From Paenibacillus dakarensis (lineage in GTDB: Bacteria > Bacillota > Bacilli > Paenibacillales > Paenibacillaceae), in NCBI RefSeq assembly GCF_001373415.1, contig NZ_CDSE01000033.1:1-50872 (forward strand): 50,872 nucleotides of DNA, read 5' to 3'. Both the position numbers and the translations under genes were made by a program. Positions 18,779-28,999 of the stretch are shown here, piece by piece; position 1 is the stretch's first letter, and every line of letters begins with the position of its first letter. The notes under the pieces were generated by a model, which ran no database searches, was not told the DNA's origin, and was given only the letters and a program-made list of their open reading frames with translations.

Positions 18779-19384
18779 TTAACTTAACACGTGCATTCCC
18801 ATCTCTGATAGCATGTCGCTAAGTAATGAAATCGGCAATCCAACAACATTGAAGTAATCACCCTCAATGCCCTCGATTATGGACGCTCCAAGTCCTTGTA
18901 TAGCATAAGCTCCGGCTTTGTCGTTAGGCTCACCGCTTCGCACATAGGACATGACCTGATCCATGTTTAATGGCTTCATTCTTACAGACGTCATACGGTG
19001 ACGTACAATTCGTTCCCCCGTTAGTGCATCTACACAAGCCACGCCTGTGAATACCTTATGGGTTCGCCCTTGAAGAGAAGATATCATTCTCACAGCATCG
19101 TTATCATCTACTGGTTTGCCTAGAATATCACTCTCAAGAACGACGATCGTATCACTTCCCACAATAATCGCATTGCTTCGTGAATCCGACATTTTTCGGT
19201 AAACTGCATCTGCTTTGCGCAGCGCAAGGTTCTCCACAATCATGCTCGGTCCCCAGCCAGCGGGAGTATCTTCATTAGCATCACTAGGCATAATTTCAAA
19301 CGGTATCCGTAATGCTGCTATTAACTCTTGACGCCGCGGAGAAGTGGAAGCCAGTATAATATAACGCGAAGCCTTCTCATCCAC
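18779..19384 (-). CDS. maf: Maf nucleotide pyrophosphatase
   Basis: Hydrolyses non-canonical or modified nucleoside triphosphates (dTTP/UTP-type in the family) and affects septum formation when overexpressed. The N-terminal signature LASTSPRRQEL and central VGSDTIVVLE and GKPVDDNDAVRM motifs are present. Length 201. The start is GTG. It lies just upstream of radC in transcription order, as in B. subtilis. Confidence 0.95.
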   Translation of the reverse strand: MDEKASRYIILASTSPRRQELIAALRIPFEIMPSDANEDTPAGWGPSMIVENLALRKADAVYRKMSDSRSNAIIVGSDTIVVLESDILGKPVDDNDAVRMISSLQGRTHKVFTGVACVDALTGERIVRHRMTSVRMKPLNMDQVMSYVRSGEPNDKAGAYAIQGLGASIIEGIEGDYFNVVGLPISLLSDMLSEMGMHVLS

Positions 19385-19405
19385 CGGAAATGCTCTCCTT
19401 TGTTG

Positions 19406-19648
19406 TTAGAGCCTGCGATACAGCCAGACCGCTGTAATGATACCAATCAGACCCAGCAGGCAAAGTTTGAATTCAATATTAATGTCATAGTTAATGATGT
19501 CTAGGTTAGCTTGAGGCGACCACTCCAACATTTTGGAAGTGGTAAGAAAAGAAAGAGCTTTAACGGGCTGCAGTAAATTAGCAATCCATGTACCAGTAAG
19601 CCACCCTAGCAGTATAAATAAGATTAGCACTCCTGCGTTCTTCTTCAT
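19406..19648 (-). CDS. DUF4321 small membrane protein
   Basis: An 80-residue protein with hydrophobic segments at about 6-27 and 60-78, matching the DUF4321 pattern (N-terminal GWLTGTWIANLL, C-terminal LCLLGLIGIITAVWLYRR). Function unknown. It precedes maf by 21 nt and is probably cotranscribed with it. Confidence 0.8.
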   Translation of the reverse strand: MKKNAGVLILFILLGWLTGTWIANLLQPVKALSFLTTSKMLEWSPQANLDIINYDINIEFKLCLLGLIGIITAVWLYRRL

Positions 19649-19717
19649 CGTCCTCTTCCCTCGCCATTTTTTGACACCCTAATTATTATACGGTGAATCG
19701 ATAAGCAATACAAACAG

Positions 19718-19760
19718 AAATCCGGTTAGGGGAACTATTACCAGTTCACCTACCGGATTT
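19718..19760 (-). terminator. hairpin terminator after the SPOR-domain gene
   Basis: A long stem, AAATCCGGTAGG paired with CCTAACCGGATTT across a paired inner segment, begins 10 nt past the stop and is followed by a T-rich tract (TTTCTGTTTGT). It separates the SPOR gene from the DUF4321-maf-radC genes. Confidence 0.75.
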
Positions 19761-19769
19761 CCTTGTTAC

Positions 19770-21020
19770 TTAGCGGATTATTGACTGCAAACTTTCCACA
19801 AGCTTCCTCTGACCCATAATATACTTCATCATTCCTTCTTGTATTTCCCACAAATGCCCCTTGGATTGATTCTTGTTGTATTCTGTCAAAGCGGTGATGG
19901 AACTGCTCATTTCCTGACCCATTAATGACAAATTTCTCTCTGTCTCCGGACTCAGTCCGGAAGAAACCATTTTAACGGCTTCTGTCCACTGAAGATGAAG
20001 CCCTGTGATTGTATTTATCGTTTCAGCATCCACCGGCCCCGGACTCTCTAATCCTAATAAAGTGGCTGATAAGGAGCTTAATTTCGCAGTAAGCTCTCCA
20101 CTCATCTCAAAGAAAATATCCAGTGCCGCCGCTTCCCCGGCAAACGCTGCGGATTGAGCACCTGGAAGGATCACTTCCCGAACATAAAGCTCTACACCTT
20201 CATTTTTAAGTTGATTGCTAAGCAGCTTAGCCTGCTCCCGATCTGGTGAAACACCTGCATATACCCGATTCTCAACCGTTGTATCACCAAAAGCCGCTAT
20301 TCCGGATTGAACCAGTTCCCCCTTGGCCTGCTCTGCCCTCTCTGCTGTACTAAACACGCCATACTGCAGCATATAAAAGGTTTGCTCAGGGATTGCAACT
20401 GCTGCCGACGCATGAATTGCTGTTAAATCCTGAATATTAGTCAAGCCGTTTTCAGCTTCATAATTTGATGATGCAGAGCTTGTACTCCCGATTTCCTTAG
20501 CCGGGATACTGATTTCATTGCCTGTGTCCTCACCACTAAATATCGATAGTACAACGGTTCCGAACAAGATGCCTGTAATAACGGCGCCAGCAACAGATCC
20601 CGCTACCTTCCACACCGAAACAGGTTTTCTGGAACGGTAATAACCATAATCAAGAGAAACGTCCCCTTCTTCAGGTAAGGCTGCTGAATGATGATTATGA
20701 TCAATCTCTGGGGGCATAACATCATTATTAAAATGATTCACCTCATCCCACCGTAAAAGGTCATCGTCCTGCTGTTCCATTCGCCGCCTTTCCTCCGCTA
20801 GACGTCCGCTGCTGCGCAGGTTTTCCCTGGGATTATTATGTGTTGACATGTGTTGCCTATCCAAGACTTCAACGGACTGCCTTACATGCAAATCGCCCAT
20901 TTCCGATATTTCATTAGGAGATAACTGCAGGCATTCCGGCTCCTGCTCTATTATGCTTCCGCATTCCTGTCCAGTGGACGACTCATGATCGAATCTTATA
21001 GTCATGCGCGCTTTATTCAT
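19770..21020 (-). CDS. SPOR-domain membrane protein
   Basis: A 416-residue protein with a charged cytoplasmic N-terminus (1-135), one membrane helix (about 138-161) and an outside part holding a SPOR-type repeat (about 215-285, FYMLQYGVFSTAERAEQAK), followed by a helical C-terminal domain. SPOR domains bind denuded peptidoglycan, so it may act at septa or in the sporangial wall; the exact role is unknown. I start at ATG 21018-21020 with GAGGGGG 7 nt upstream rather than nine codons earlier. It stands alone between two terminators. Confidence 0.8.
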   Translation of the reverse strand: MNKARMTIRFDHESSTGQECGSIIEQEPECLQLSPNEISEMGDLHVRQSVEVLDRQHMSTHNNPRENLRSSGRLAEERRRMEQQDDDLLRWDEVNHFNNDVMPPEIDHNHHSAALPEEGDVSLDYGYYRSRKPVSVWKVAGSVAGAVITGILFGTVVLSIFSGEDTGNEISIPAKEIGSTSSASSNYEAENGLTNIQDLTAIHASAAVAIPEQTFYMLQYGVFSTAERAEQAKGELVQSGIAAFGDTTVENRVYAGVSPDREQAKLLSNQLKNEGVELYVREVILPGAQSAAFAGEAAALDIFFEMSGELTAKLSSLSATLLGLESPGPVDAETINTITGLHLQWTEAVKMVSSGLSPETERNLSLMGQEMSSSITALTEYNKNQSKGHLWEIQEGMMKYIMGQRKLVESLQSIIR

Positions 21021-21110
21021 ATCCTGCCCCCTCACTTGTCTCCTCATCTATAAATACCTATATGTTAGAGCCAAGTAAGTTATGAGCGGATAAGGACAAC
21101 GAAACAGACA

Positions 21111-21152
21111 ATGCCCGCAAATCCGGCTTTTTCAGGCTGGACTTGCGGGCAT
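21111..21152 (-). terminator. hairpin terminator after murC
   Basis: An interrupted stem, ATGCCCGCAAGTCC with GGATTTGCGGGCAT, plus an inner GGCTTTTTCAGGC-like pair, lies 24 nt past the murC stop. The downstream T tract is weak (TTGTCTGTTTCGTT). Confidence 0.65.
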
Positions 21153-21175
21153 CACTAATACTGTTGTATAAAAAT

Positions 21176-22555
21176 TTACTGATTTTCTTTCAGGAACTGG
21201 CTCAACGAAGATCCTACTTTCCATATATCTCCGGCACCCATTGTAAGCACAAGATCTCCCGGTCTTACTCGCTCTTTAAGATCTTCAAGTACCTCTTCCT
21301 TCGTAGGAAGATATCTTGCACCGGCATTGCTGTTCTCCACAATCAATTCAACCAATCTTGCTGAGCTTACACCTTCAATTTGCTTTTCACCAGCGGGGGA
21401 ATAAATGTCCGTGATGATAACCTCGTCTGCATCCCCGAACGCACGGCTGAATGCATCAAGCAGGAAGAAGGTTCTCGAATAACGCTGCGGCTGAAAAATC
21501 GCAATGATTCGCTTTCCTGTCGCTTTCGCTGCACTGATTGTGGCTTCAATTTCAGTAGGATGGTGAGCATAATCGTCAATGACGAGAATATCATTAACTT
21601 CACCAAGTACTTGAAAGCGGCGTTTCGCACCATTGAACTTGAAGATCGCTTTTACGATGTCTTCAAATGGCACACCTGCTTTCATACAGGTTATTACGGT
21701 AGCCATTGCATTATAAACATTATGCTTACCTGGAACCGACAGTTCAACGGTTCCCAATATCTGCCCCTTGTGAGACATCGTAAAGGAAACATGACGGTCG
21801 CCAAGCACCAAATCACTTGCCATATAGTCTGACTCTGTATGAATACCGTATGTGGCAACTTCTTCAGGGTTCAACTCAGGCAATAAGGCTTGTATGTTCG
21901 AATCATCTCCACATACAACGGCTGTCCCATCTTCTCGAATCTGGCTTAAAAACTGTACATAAGCTGCCTTCAATTGATCAAAGTCGCCGCCGTAGTTCTC
22001 CAGATGATCAGCCTCAATGTTTAACACTACACCAAGCCATGGACGGTACTGAAGGAACGAACCATCGCTTTCATCCGCTTCAGCAACTACATATTCTCCT
22101 TGTCCTGCCTTCGCATTTGTACCTACATTCATGATTTCTCCACCGATAATGAAGGTCGGATCAACTCCGCACTCCTCCATTACAAGAGCAATCATGGAAG
22201 AGGTGGTTGTTTTGCCGTGCGCACCCGCTACAGCAACACCCTTGCCTTCATTCAACAATCTGGCGAGCATTTGAGCACGATGAAGTACCGGGATATTCTT
22301 CTTCTCAGCCGCTACCCTTTCCACATTGTCTCTGGACAATGCAGTGGAGTAAACAACGAGATCGGCTCCCTCTACCTGCTCTGCCGTATGGCCAATATAT
22401 ATCTTGGCGCCCTTAGCAGCCAGTTTTTCCGTCAATTCCTGAGATGCCACATCCGATCCTGTGACTTTATATCCCATTTCCAGCATAACTCTTGCAATGG
22501 CGCTCATACCATAGCCGCCTATTCCAATAAAATGAACATGTTCTGATGTATTCAA
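21176..22555 (-). CDS. murC: UDP-N-acetylmuramate--L-alanine ligase
   Basis: Adds L-alanine to UDP-MurNAc, the first peptide-stem step of peptidoglycan. The N-terminal motif FIGIGGYGMSAIA, the P-loop GAHGKTTTSSM near residue 110 and the DDYAHHPTEI motif near 330 identify it. Length 459 is normal. The start appears to be TTG (22553-22555), with GGTG about 8 nt upstream; no ATG or GTG precedes the conserved N-terminus. It follows folC by 6 nt. Confidence 0.95.
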   Translation of the reverse strand: MNTSEHVHFIGIGGYGMSAIARVMLEMGYKVTGSDVASQELTEKLAAKGAKIYIGHTAEQVEGADLVVYSTALSRDNVERVAAEKKNIPVLHRAQMLARLLNEGKGVAVAGAHGKTTTSSMIALVMEECGVDPTFIIGGEIMNVGTNAKAGQGEYVVAEADESDGSFLQYRPWLGVVLNIEADHLENYGGDFDQLKAAYVQFLSQIREDGTAVVCGDDSNIQALLPELNPEEVATYGIHTESDYMASDLVLGDRHVSFTMSHKGQILGTVELSVPGKHNVYNAMATVITCMKAGVPFEDIVKAIFKFNGAKRRFQVLGEVNDILVIDDYAHHPTEIEATISAAKATGKRIIAIFQPQRYSRTFFLLDAFSRAFGDADEVIITDIYSPAGEKQIEGVSSARLVELIVENSNAGARYLPTKEEVLEDLKERVRPGDLVLTMGAGDIWKVGSSLSQFLKENQ

Positions 22556-22561
22556 CAGATA

Positions 22562-23941
22562 TCACCAACCTTTTTCAGAATCGGAAAGGCCCAGGAGCTT
22601 GGAACGCACGTCAGCAATCAAGTATAACGTGCCTGATACAACCCCGAGATCCTCCGCTTCTGTCCGTGATTTCAACATTTCAAGTGCGTTTTTCCAGTCT
22701 TGCTCTATGATGATTTGCAGTGATTCTTTGGCGTATTTCTCCCTGATCTGCTCTACGATGTCTCCTAACGCCTTGGCGTCCATTTTTCTCCGGAAATCCG
22801 GTTCTGTCAGGATAAGTGTATCCACTATAGGCAGTATATGCTTCAAATACGGTTCATGATGCTTATTTGCCAGCATTCCCATCATTAAGTTTAGCTTACG
22901 GTACTTATAGATTTTCGGAAGGCTGTTCGCTAAGGATTCAGCACCTTCCGGGTTATGGGCTCCATCCAAAACGATACGAGGTGATGAGCTTACCAGTTCC
23001 AGTCTTCCAGCCCACTGTGTAGCATGAAATCCCTTTTTGATATTGTCGTCTTCGATAACAAAAGCCATGTAGTGACGAAGCACATCCAGACACATCATTG
23101 CACAAGCAGCATTCGCGCACTGATGATCACCCTGCAGCGTAATATCAAGATTCAAACTTCGGAAAGGACCCGAGAAATGAAAGGTCTGACCTTCTTCATC
23201 GCCTTCTATACGTTCAAAATAGAACTGCTCGCCCGCCAAATACAGCGTAGTACGATTACGTTCAGCCGTCTCCTTCAAGATCTTGATCGCTTCAGGCTGA
23301 GTTACTGTACTGACTACAGGCACACCGGGTTTGATAATTCCGGCCTTTTCAGCCGCAATCTCCGGAATTGTCTCTCCGAGTATATCCGTATGGTCCATGC
23401 CAATATTCGTAATGACCGAGATAACCGGATGCACGACATTCGTTACATCCATTCTTCCACCAAGACCTGTCTCCCAAACGACGACATCAGGGAAACACTT
23501 CTCTGCATAATATAAAATAGCCAGAGCCGTTGAAACCTCAAACATCGTTGGTGAGCCAAGTTCCGTGACTGCCATCTCCAAAACGAGCGGTTGCAGCTTA
23601 TTGGCAAGTTCAAGCAGCACTTCCTCAGGAATGTCTTCCCCATTATATCGAAAACGATTCGTGAATTTCGTAATGTAAGGAGACGTAAAGGTTCCAACAG
23701 AATAACCGCTCTGTAATAAAACCTCTGTCAAAAAGGCACATGTCGAACCTTTTCCGTTGGTCCCTGCCACATGAATGAACTTCAGTCTTCTTTCCGGATT
23801 TCCAAGCTGTTCAAGCAATTTCTTAATGCGTTCCAGGCCTGGCCGAATCCCAAACGGAATCAACCCGTTAATCCACTCAACTGCTTCCTCATAGCTTTTC
23901 AGAGGGGCTAGCTCTACAGCAGCCCCATTATGGTTCCCCAT
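22562..23941 (-). CDS. folC: folylpolyglutamate/dihydrofolate synthase
   Basis: Makes dihydrofolate and adds the glutamate tail to folates. P-loop GTNGKGST, the TSPYITKFTNRFRYNGE substrate loop and the DGAHNPEG motif are present. Mur-ligase fold related to the adjacent murC. I start at ATG 23939-23941 (MGNHNG), 459 residues, because AAGGTGAGAGG lies just upstream; the GTG at 23950 overlaps that site. It follows valS by 33 nt. Confidence 0.95.
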   Translation of the reverse strand: MGNHNGAAVELAPLKSYEEAVEWINGLIPFGIRPGLERIKKLLEQLGNPERRLKFIHVAGTNGKGSTCAFLTEVLLQSGYSVGTFTSPYITKFTNRFRYNGEDIPEEVLLELANKLQPLVLEMAVTELGSPTMFEVSTALAILYYAEKCFPDVVVWETGLGGRMDVTNVVHPVISVITNIGMDHTDILGETIPEIAAEKAGIIKPGVPVVSTVTQPEAIKILKETAERNRTTLYLAGEQFYFERIEGDEEGQTFHFSGPFRSLNLDITLQGDHQCANAACAMMCLDVLRHYMAFVIEDDNIKKGFHATQWAGRLELVSSSPRIVLDGAHNPEGAESLANSLPKIYKYRKLNLMMGMLANKHHEPYLKHILPIVDTLILTEPDFRRKMDAKALGDIVEQIREKYAKESLQIIIEQDWKNALEMLKSRTEAEDLGVVSGTLYLIADVRSKLLGLSDSEKGW

Positions 23942-23974
23942 ACCTCTCACCTTCAGGTCAATATTTAGTTACCT

Positions 23975-26641
23975 TTAGCCTCTAAGCTCTTCAATGCGGG
24001 CAATGACTTTGCTCCGCTTTTCGGAGTAATCTGCCTGTTTTGCCCGTTCTTCTTCAATCACTTTGGCCGGAGCCTTGGAAACGAAGCCTTGATTGCTTAA
24101 TTTCTTCTCAACGCGTTCAACCTCACTGGTTAAATGCTGAACTTCTTTTTCAAGACGGGCAATTTCTTGCTCAATATCAATCAATCCAGCCAGCGGGAGA
24201 TACAGCTCCACACCAGTCACGATCGCTGTCATCGCTTTATCCGGTGCCTCCAGGCCAAGCCCGGATTGATATTCTGAAGTATTACAGAAACGACGGATAT
24301 AATCAGCATTCCGTTCAACAATACCAAGTATGTTCTCATCGGCTGCACTGAGCATGAGCTCAATTTTTTTACTCATCGGTACATTTACTTCTGCCCGGAT
24401 ATTACGGACCGCACGAATGATGTCCATCAGCAGCTCCATTTCAGTCACAGCTTCTTTATTTTCCAGGGAAGCATCGTAGGTCGGCCAGGAAGAGAGCATA
24501 ACCGTTTCGCCTTCATGCGGCAAGTGCTGCCATATCTCTTCCGATATGAATGGCATGAACGGATGGATCAACCGCATTGTACGGTCGAGCACATAAGATA
24601 GCACAGATTGAGTCTTTTTCTTGGCAGCTTGATCTTCGCCGTAAAGCGACAGCTTCGCAAACTCAATATACCAATCACACAAGTCATCCCAGATGAAATT
24701 ATAGAGCAGTCGACCAGTTTCTCCAAATTCATAAGCATCAATTAGACGCGAGATATCACGTGAAGTTTCGTTTAAACGATGTAAAATCCAGCGATCCGCT
24801 GTCCCCAAATCTCCGCTAATGTCGATATCGCTATGTTTAAAGCCTTCAAGGTTCATTAATGCAAAGCGAGACGCATTCCATATTTTGTTAGCGAAATTCC
24901 GTGCTTGTTCCACTCGTTCCCAGCGGAAACGAAGGTCTTGCCCTGGCGTACTGCCAGTCGAAATCATATACCGCATCGCATCGGTACCATACTTCTCGAT
25001 GACATCCAGAGGGTCAACCCCGTTGCCGAGCGACTTGGACATTTTTTTGCCATCCGCATCACGTACCAATCCATGCATAAGTACATCTTTAAACGGTTTC
25101 TCATCTGTAAACTCAAGTGCTGTAAATATCATACGAGCAACCCAGAAGTAAATGATGTCGTACCCAGTAACCAGGACATTAGTCGGATAATAACGCTTAA
25201 GGTCCTCTGTAGCTTCCGGCCATCCCAAAGTAGAGAACGGCCACAGTGCAGAACTAAACCAGGTATCAAGAACATCCTCATCCTGCTTTAAGCTCGTGCT
25301 TCCGCATTTAGAGCAGGCTGTCACATCATCATGAGCAACATGGACTTCACCGCATTCTTCACAGTACCAGGCCGGGATACGGTGTCCCCACCAAAGCTGG
25401 CGAGAAATACACCAGTCACGCACATTCTCAATCCATTGGAGGTATGTTCTCTCGAAGCGTTCAGGTACAAAGTTAACTCCTTCACCTGACTTTTGTGCCT
25501 CAATCGCTCTCTCTGCCAAAGGCTGCATTTTTACAAACCACTGCGTTGACAAATATGGCTCTACAACCGCGCCGCTGCGCTCACTATGGCCTACCTGATG
25601 AACATGGTCCTCAATATTAACAAGCACACCTGACTCTTTCAGATCCGCTACAATCTGTTTCCGGCACTCACTGCGATCCAGGCCCTCATACTTGCCTGCC
25701 TGGCTGTTCATCGTTCCGGTTTCATCCATTACCGTAATTTGAGGCAGGTCATGTCGCAGACCCATTTCAAAGTCATTTGGATCATGGGCAGGAGTAATTT
25801 TGACAGCGCCGCTCCCGAAATCTTTTTCGACATATTCATCCGCAATAATCGGAATCTCGCGGCCGATAATAGGCAAGATCAATGTTTTGCCGATCATATC
25901 CTTATATCTGTCATCTTCCGGATGAACGGCTACTGCGGTATCACCAAGCATCGTTTCCGGACGAGTCGTTGCAACCGTAATGCTGCCGCTTCCATCTTTC
26001 AGCGGATAGGTCAAATGATACAGATGCCCTTGGACTTCTTTATATTCAACCTCAATGTCAGATAATGCTGTACGTGCTGCAGGGTCCCAGTTAATAATTC
26101 GTTTCCCCCGGTAGATCAGCCCTTTGTCGTACAACTTCACAAATACCTCACGAACAGCCTTAGACAACCCTTCATCCAGTGTGAAACGCTCTCTGGAATA
26201 GTCGAGTGAAAGACCCATCTTAGACCATTGTTCACGAATGGTGTTTGCATACTGCTCTTTCCATTCCCACACTTTCTCCAGAAACTTTTCACGTCCTAAA
26301 TCATAACGTGTAATTCCCTGCTCACGAAGCTTTTGCTCCACCTTCGTTTGCGTAGCGATCCCCGCATGGTCAGAACCTGGAAGCCAGAGTGCGTCATAAC
26401 CCTGCATGCGCTTTACACGAATGAGTATATCCTGCAATGTAAAGTCAAGGGCATGGCCGATATGAAGCATACCGGTAACATTGGGCGGCGGAATAACAAT
26501 GGTATAAGGCTCTGCATCCGGACGCTTACCGGCATTGAAATAACCGCCTTCCTTCCAATAGCTGTACCATTTCTGTTCCGCTGTTTTTGGATCATAAGTG
26601 GTCGGCATTTGCGCCGAGGTTTGATTTTCCTTTTGTTCCAT
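23975..26641 (-). CDS. valS: valyl-tRNA synthetase
   Basis: Charges tRNA-Val. Class I motifs are HIGHAL (as [12 protein letters not shown]) and KMSKSLGN, with the CP1 editing domain between, a zinc-type CxxC pair region near residue 425 (YCEECGEVH and CSKCGST), an anticodon-binding domain and a C-terminal coiled coil (about 820-888). Length 888 is normal. ATG with GGAGGT upstream. Expression is controlled by the T-box leader directly upstream. Confidence 0.98.
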   Translation of the reverse strand: MEQKENQTSAQMPTTYDPKTAEQKWYSYWKEGGYFNAGKRPDAEPYTIVIPPPNVTGMLHIGHALDFTLQDILIRVKRMQGYDALWLPGSDHAGIATQTKVEQKLREQGITRYDLGREKFLEKVWEWKEQYANTIREQWSKMGLSLDYSRERFTLDEGLSKAVREVFVKLYDKGLIYRGKRIINWDPAARTALSDIEVEYKEVQGHLYHLTYPLKDGSGSITVATTRPETMLGDTAVAVHPEDDRYKDMIGKTLILPIIGREIPIIADEYVEKDFGSGAVKITPAHDPNDFEMGLRHDLPQITVMDETGTMNSQAGKYEGLDRSECRKQIVADLKESGVLVNIEDHVHQVGHSERSGAVVEPYLSTQWFVKMQPLAERAIEAQKSGEGVNFVPERFERTYLQWIENVRDWCISRQLWWGHRIPAWYCEECGEVHVAHDDVTACSKCGSTSLKQDEDVLDTWFSSALWPFSTLGWPEATEDLKRYYPTNVLVTGYDIIYFWVARMIFTALEFTDEKPFKDVLMHGLVRDADGKKMSKSLGNGVDPLDVIEKYGTDAMRYMISTGSTPGQDLRFRWERVEQARNFANKIWNASRFALMNLEGFKHSDIDISGDLGTADRWILHRLNETSRDISRLIDAYEFGETGRLLYNFIWDDLCDWYIEFAKLSLYGEDQAAKKKTQSVLSYVLDRTMRLIHPFMPFISEEIWQHLPHEGETVMLSSWPTYDASLENKEAVTEMELLMDIIRAVRNIRAEVNVPMSKKIELMLSAADENILGIVERNADYIRRFCNTSEYQSGLGLEAPDKAMTAIVTGVELYLPLAGLIDIEQEIARLEKEVQHLTSEVERVEKKLSNQGFVSKAPAKVIEEERAKQADYSEKRSKVIARIEELRG

Positions 26642-26725
26642 AATCTCATACCTCCGTTACTTAGTCAGCATTTCCATACATCATCATTTTAGCCGTTTGC
26701 CCTGCCTGGAACTTGTTCATAGAAA

Positions 26726-27040
26726 CAAAAAAAGTCCTTCGTCCTCAAAGGACGAAAGACTGTCGTTCTCTCGCGGTACCACCTTTGTTTCGCAGGCACG
26801 AGTTTCAAAGCTCTTCCTTCAATAAAAGAAGCTTCATGTGCTGCGACACTTTATGCAGGTAACGGCTGCAACCGGCCAGCTCTAACTTCTCACAGATGAT
26901 CTTCCATGAGCTTAAGTTCAAGCAAGCAACTCCGGGGCGACTTTCGCAAGCTGGATCCTGCGGAATCTCTCAGCGCTGCATTCCGCTCTCTGAAGGCCAT
27001 ATCTTCCTACTCTTCCCGTTCACAGTTGTTTGTCATTTGC
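26726..27040 (-). ncRNA. T-box riboswitch of valS (specifier GUC)
   Basis: This leader senses uncharged tRNA-Val. The conserved T-box AAAGGTGGTACCGCGAGAG is at 26768-26786 (minus strand). The terminator hairpin AGTCTTTCGTCC...GGACGAAGGACT at 26733-26761 is followed by seven T residues. In Stem I, the AGAGAG/GCTGAGAG distal elements are visible near 26960-26990 and the specifier reads GTC (26939-26941), a valine codon, followed by G CCCC GGAG. Uncharged tRNA should stabilise the antiterminator and let valS be read. The 5' end is inferred from the promoter. Confidence 0.93.
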
Positions 27041-27046
27041 AAATGC

Positions 27047-27076
27047 TATATACAGTATTACCATATTGTATTTCAA
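27047..27076 (-). promoter_or_regulatory. sigma-A promoter for the valS T-box transcript
   Basis: TTGAAA (27071-27076), an 18-nt spacer and TATATA (27047-27052). An alternative, TAGTCA with TACAAT 17 nt further on, lies about 20 nt upstream. From 27080 to 27270 the gap holds only AT-rich sequence with no gene I can support. Confidence 0.55.
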
Positions 27077-27274
27077 TATGTCTGATTTGACTATAGACAA
27101 CTATAACTTGCTTGACGTAGATAGTCAATATTTAGCGTATTTCCTCGTCAAAAAGGTCCGTTTGCTGTTGGGAGACACTGCGGTTACGAATCATTCCTAC
27201 CATCGCTGTTGTGCTCTAAGAAAGCAGAACACATAAAGAGACCGCCTTTTGGTAAAGCGGATATATACCAAAAC

Positions 27275-27321
27275 AAGACATGACGGTGCCAGGATAACCC
27301 TCCTCAACACCATCATGTCTT
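27275..27321 (-). terminator. hairpin terminator after spoVID
   Basis: AAGACATGATGGTG pairs with CACCGTCATGTCTT (one G-T mismatch) around a 19-nt loop and is followed by TGTTTTGG on the minus strand, 75 nt past the spoVID stop. Confidence 0.75.
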
Positions 27322-27396
27322 GATTTCTTATATAATATTCACTTAAGTGAGCTGTCCCCTATAAACAAGTAATCTGCTTCTGGAATAGTTCCCTGT

Positions 27397-28818
27397 TTAC
27401 GGAATGTACAGGACCTGCCCCTCTTCTATACTCTGCTCTGACAACCGGTTATAGAGAAGCAGCTCCCGCGGGCTTAATTGGTATCTCTCAGCAATGGCAT
27501 CGATCGTTTCTTCACGCTGCACAATGCATAAACGAACTTTACGGAAAGGAGTCTCTTCCTGGCGGCTTCCAAGAAACAAAGACTTCCACTGCACATCATC
27601 CCCGGCAACATGCTCTGTCTCCACCTTGACGGGTGCTGCTTCAAGCACTGTTATTTCTTGTTCCTGCACGGTTCGCTTTGCCTGCAGCAGGGAAGATAAT
27701 CCAATGCTGCCTGCTGCGTTATCCACAGTGCTATTCTTCGTGCTTAAGGCAACTTTCATTTCCTGCTTTGCCGGAGGCTCTTCAGAAACCAGAGGTTCAT
27801 CCGGTAATGCTGCTGTCTCCTTTACCGCAGCAACACCCAGATTTTCCTCTGATGATGCTTCCAACTCATCATATGCTGTCTGAATCTCAGATAAAGCATC
27901 TTCCTGTCTTTCTTCTACAATACCGGAAGACGCGCCATAAGAACCCGTGTCACTTGCTTTTTGCTGTTCCACACGTTCAAAATTCCACACATTAGAATTG
28001 GATTCCGGGACATTTGAAGCTTGTGAAGAACGTTCAGTAAAGGTCTGGGATTGTTCAGCAGCGAACATGGAAGGGATCTCCTGAGATGCCTGATCTCTAT
28101 GTAACTCCTGTTCCACAGCGTCGCCTGCATCATTCAAGTTAGCAATTCCTTCATTGCTTCCATAGCCTGACTGATTCTCGAACGCTTGCACGTTTGGATA
28201 TGGAGTTTGTTGAATCGCTTCAAAATGGTCACGGATTGACGAATTATCTTGGATACTTTGATACTCTTGATCGTCATGGTCTTGAGTTTGATTTAATGGA
28301 TATGAATATTCCGCTGAATTGTCGGTCTGATATTCTGTCTGTTGAACATCTCTTAAATCATTATCATATCCTTGCACTGAGGAGGCTTCAGGAGCATGTA
28401 CCACCGTAATTTCCTCTTCGTTCCAGGCATGCTCATTCGTTACTGGAAGAACAGCTGCATGAATCCCTTTCAGTGATAAGACCCCGGTGATATTGAGACT
28501 GCGCTTGGACAGCAAATCAACATCAAAATTCTCAATCTCGACCGCTATATCTTCCAGCGAAGAGACCCGATTCAGGGGAACCGTAATTTCTACCGGAATC
28601 CAATGTTCCAAGGGCTCGGACTCCCCCTCTTCACTGTCTCCCTTGTACACCCCTGCCACCAGCAAATGGCCGCGAAGTGTTGCCTGCTCCTCCTGACTAA
28701 TCACCTGAATATGAGGAATTAATTCTACCTCTTCCAGTTCTTCGATTCCCGGCAGATCTTCCGCTAAAATAATGCGTTCATAAATATCAAATCGCAATCC
28801 GTAGGACTGGTCGAACAC
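27397..28818 (-). CDS. spoVID: stage VI sporulation protein D (SpoVID-like)
   Basis: Coat morphogenetic protein that drives spore encasement. The N-terminal domain (about 1-125: SYGLRFDIYERI, HWIPVEITVPLNRV) is the SpoVID/coat-localisation fold. A long acidic Gln/Ser-rich linker follows, and a single C-terminal LysM domain (about 425-473: CIVQREETIDAIAERYQLS) ends the protein. In B. subtilis that LysM binds a peptidoglycan precursor and the linker contacts SafA. GTG start with AAAGGAGG 10 nt upstream. Position beside hemL is as in B. subtilis, but ysxE is absent. Confidence 0.9.
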   Translation of the reverse strand: MFDQSYGLRFDIYERIILAEDLPGIEELEEVELIPHIQVISQEEQATLRGHLLVAGVYKGDSEEGESEPLEHWIPVEITVPLNRVSSLEDIAVEIENFDVDLLSKRSLNITGVLSLKGIHAAVLPVTNEHAWNEEEITVVHAPEASSVQGYDNDLRDVQQTEYQTDNSAEYSYPLNQTQDHDDQEYQSIQDNSSIRDHFEAIQQTPYPNVQAFENQSGYGSNEGIANLNDAGDAVEQELHRDQASQEIPSMFAAEQSQTFTERSSQASNVPESNSNVWNFERVEQQKASDTGSYGASSGIVEERQEDALSEIQTAYDELEASSEENLGVAAVKETAALPDEPLVSEEPPAKQEMKVALSTKNSTVDNAAGSIGLSSLLQAKRTVQEQEITVLEAAPVKVETEHVAGDDVQWKSLFLGSRQEETPFRKVRLCIVQREETIDAIAERYQLSPRELLLYNRLSEQSIEEGQVLYIP

Positions 28819-28873
28819 GGGAATGTCCTCCTTTCGGCATATACTATCCGCAGACTGTTCCGCGGCATGAGCC

Positions 28874-28902
28874 CATTAATGTTACTCAACTTATCTATAT
28901 GC
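28874..28902 (-). promoter_or_regulatory. possible sigma-E promoter for spoVID
   Basis: GCATATA (28896-28902), a 14-nt spacer and CATTAATG (28874-28881) resemble the sigma-E -35 and -10, though the -10 is imperfect. spoVID is sigma-E dependent in B. subtilis, which is why I looked here. Confidence 0.35.
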
Positions 28903-28973
28903 CAAAAATGAGAGAGCATGACTTTTTTGAGGGCCCGTTGCAGAAATCCATTTATGAATATGATTGAAAAAGA

Positions 28974-28999
28974 AAAAAAGGCCGTTAAAAACGGCCTTT
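28974..28999 (-). terminator. intrinsic terminator after rluA, end of the hem operon
   Basis: AAAGGCCGTT pairs with AACGGCCTTT around a short loop, and a run of seven T residues continues on the minus strand. The hairpin overlaps the stop codon of the pseudouridine synthase gene. Confidence 0.93.

Noticed and set aside
26896..27236. short plus-strand ORFs
   Set aside because: They are antisense to the valS T-box leader and its promoter and lack ribosome binding sites.
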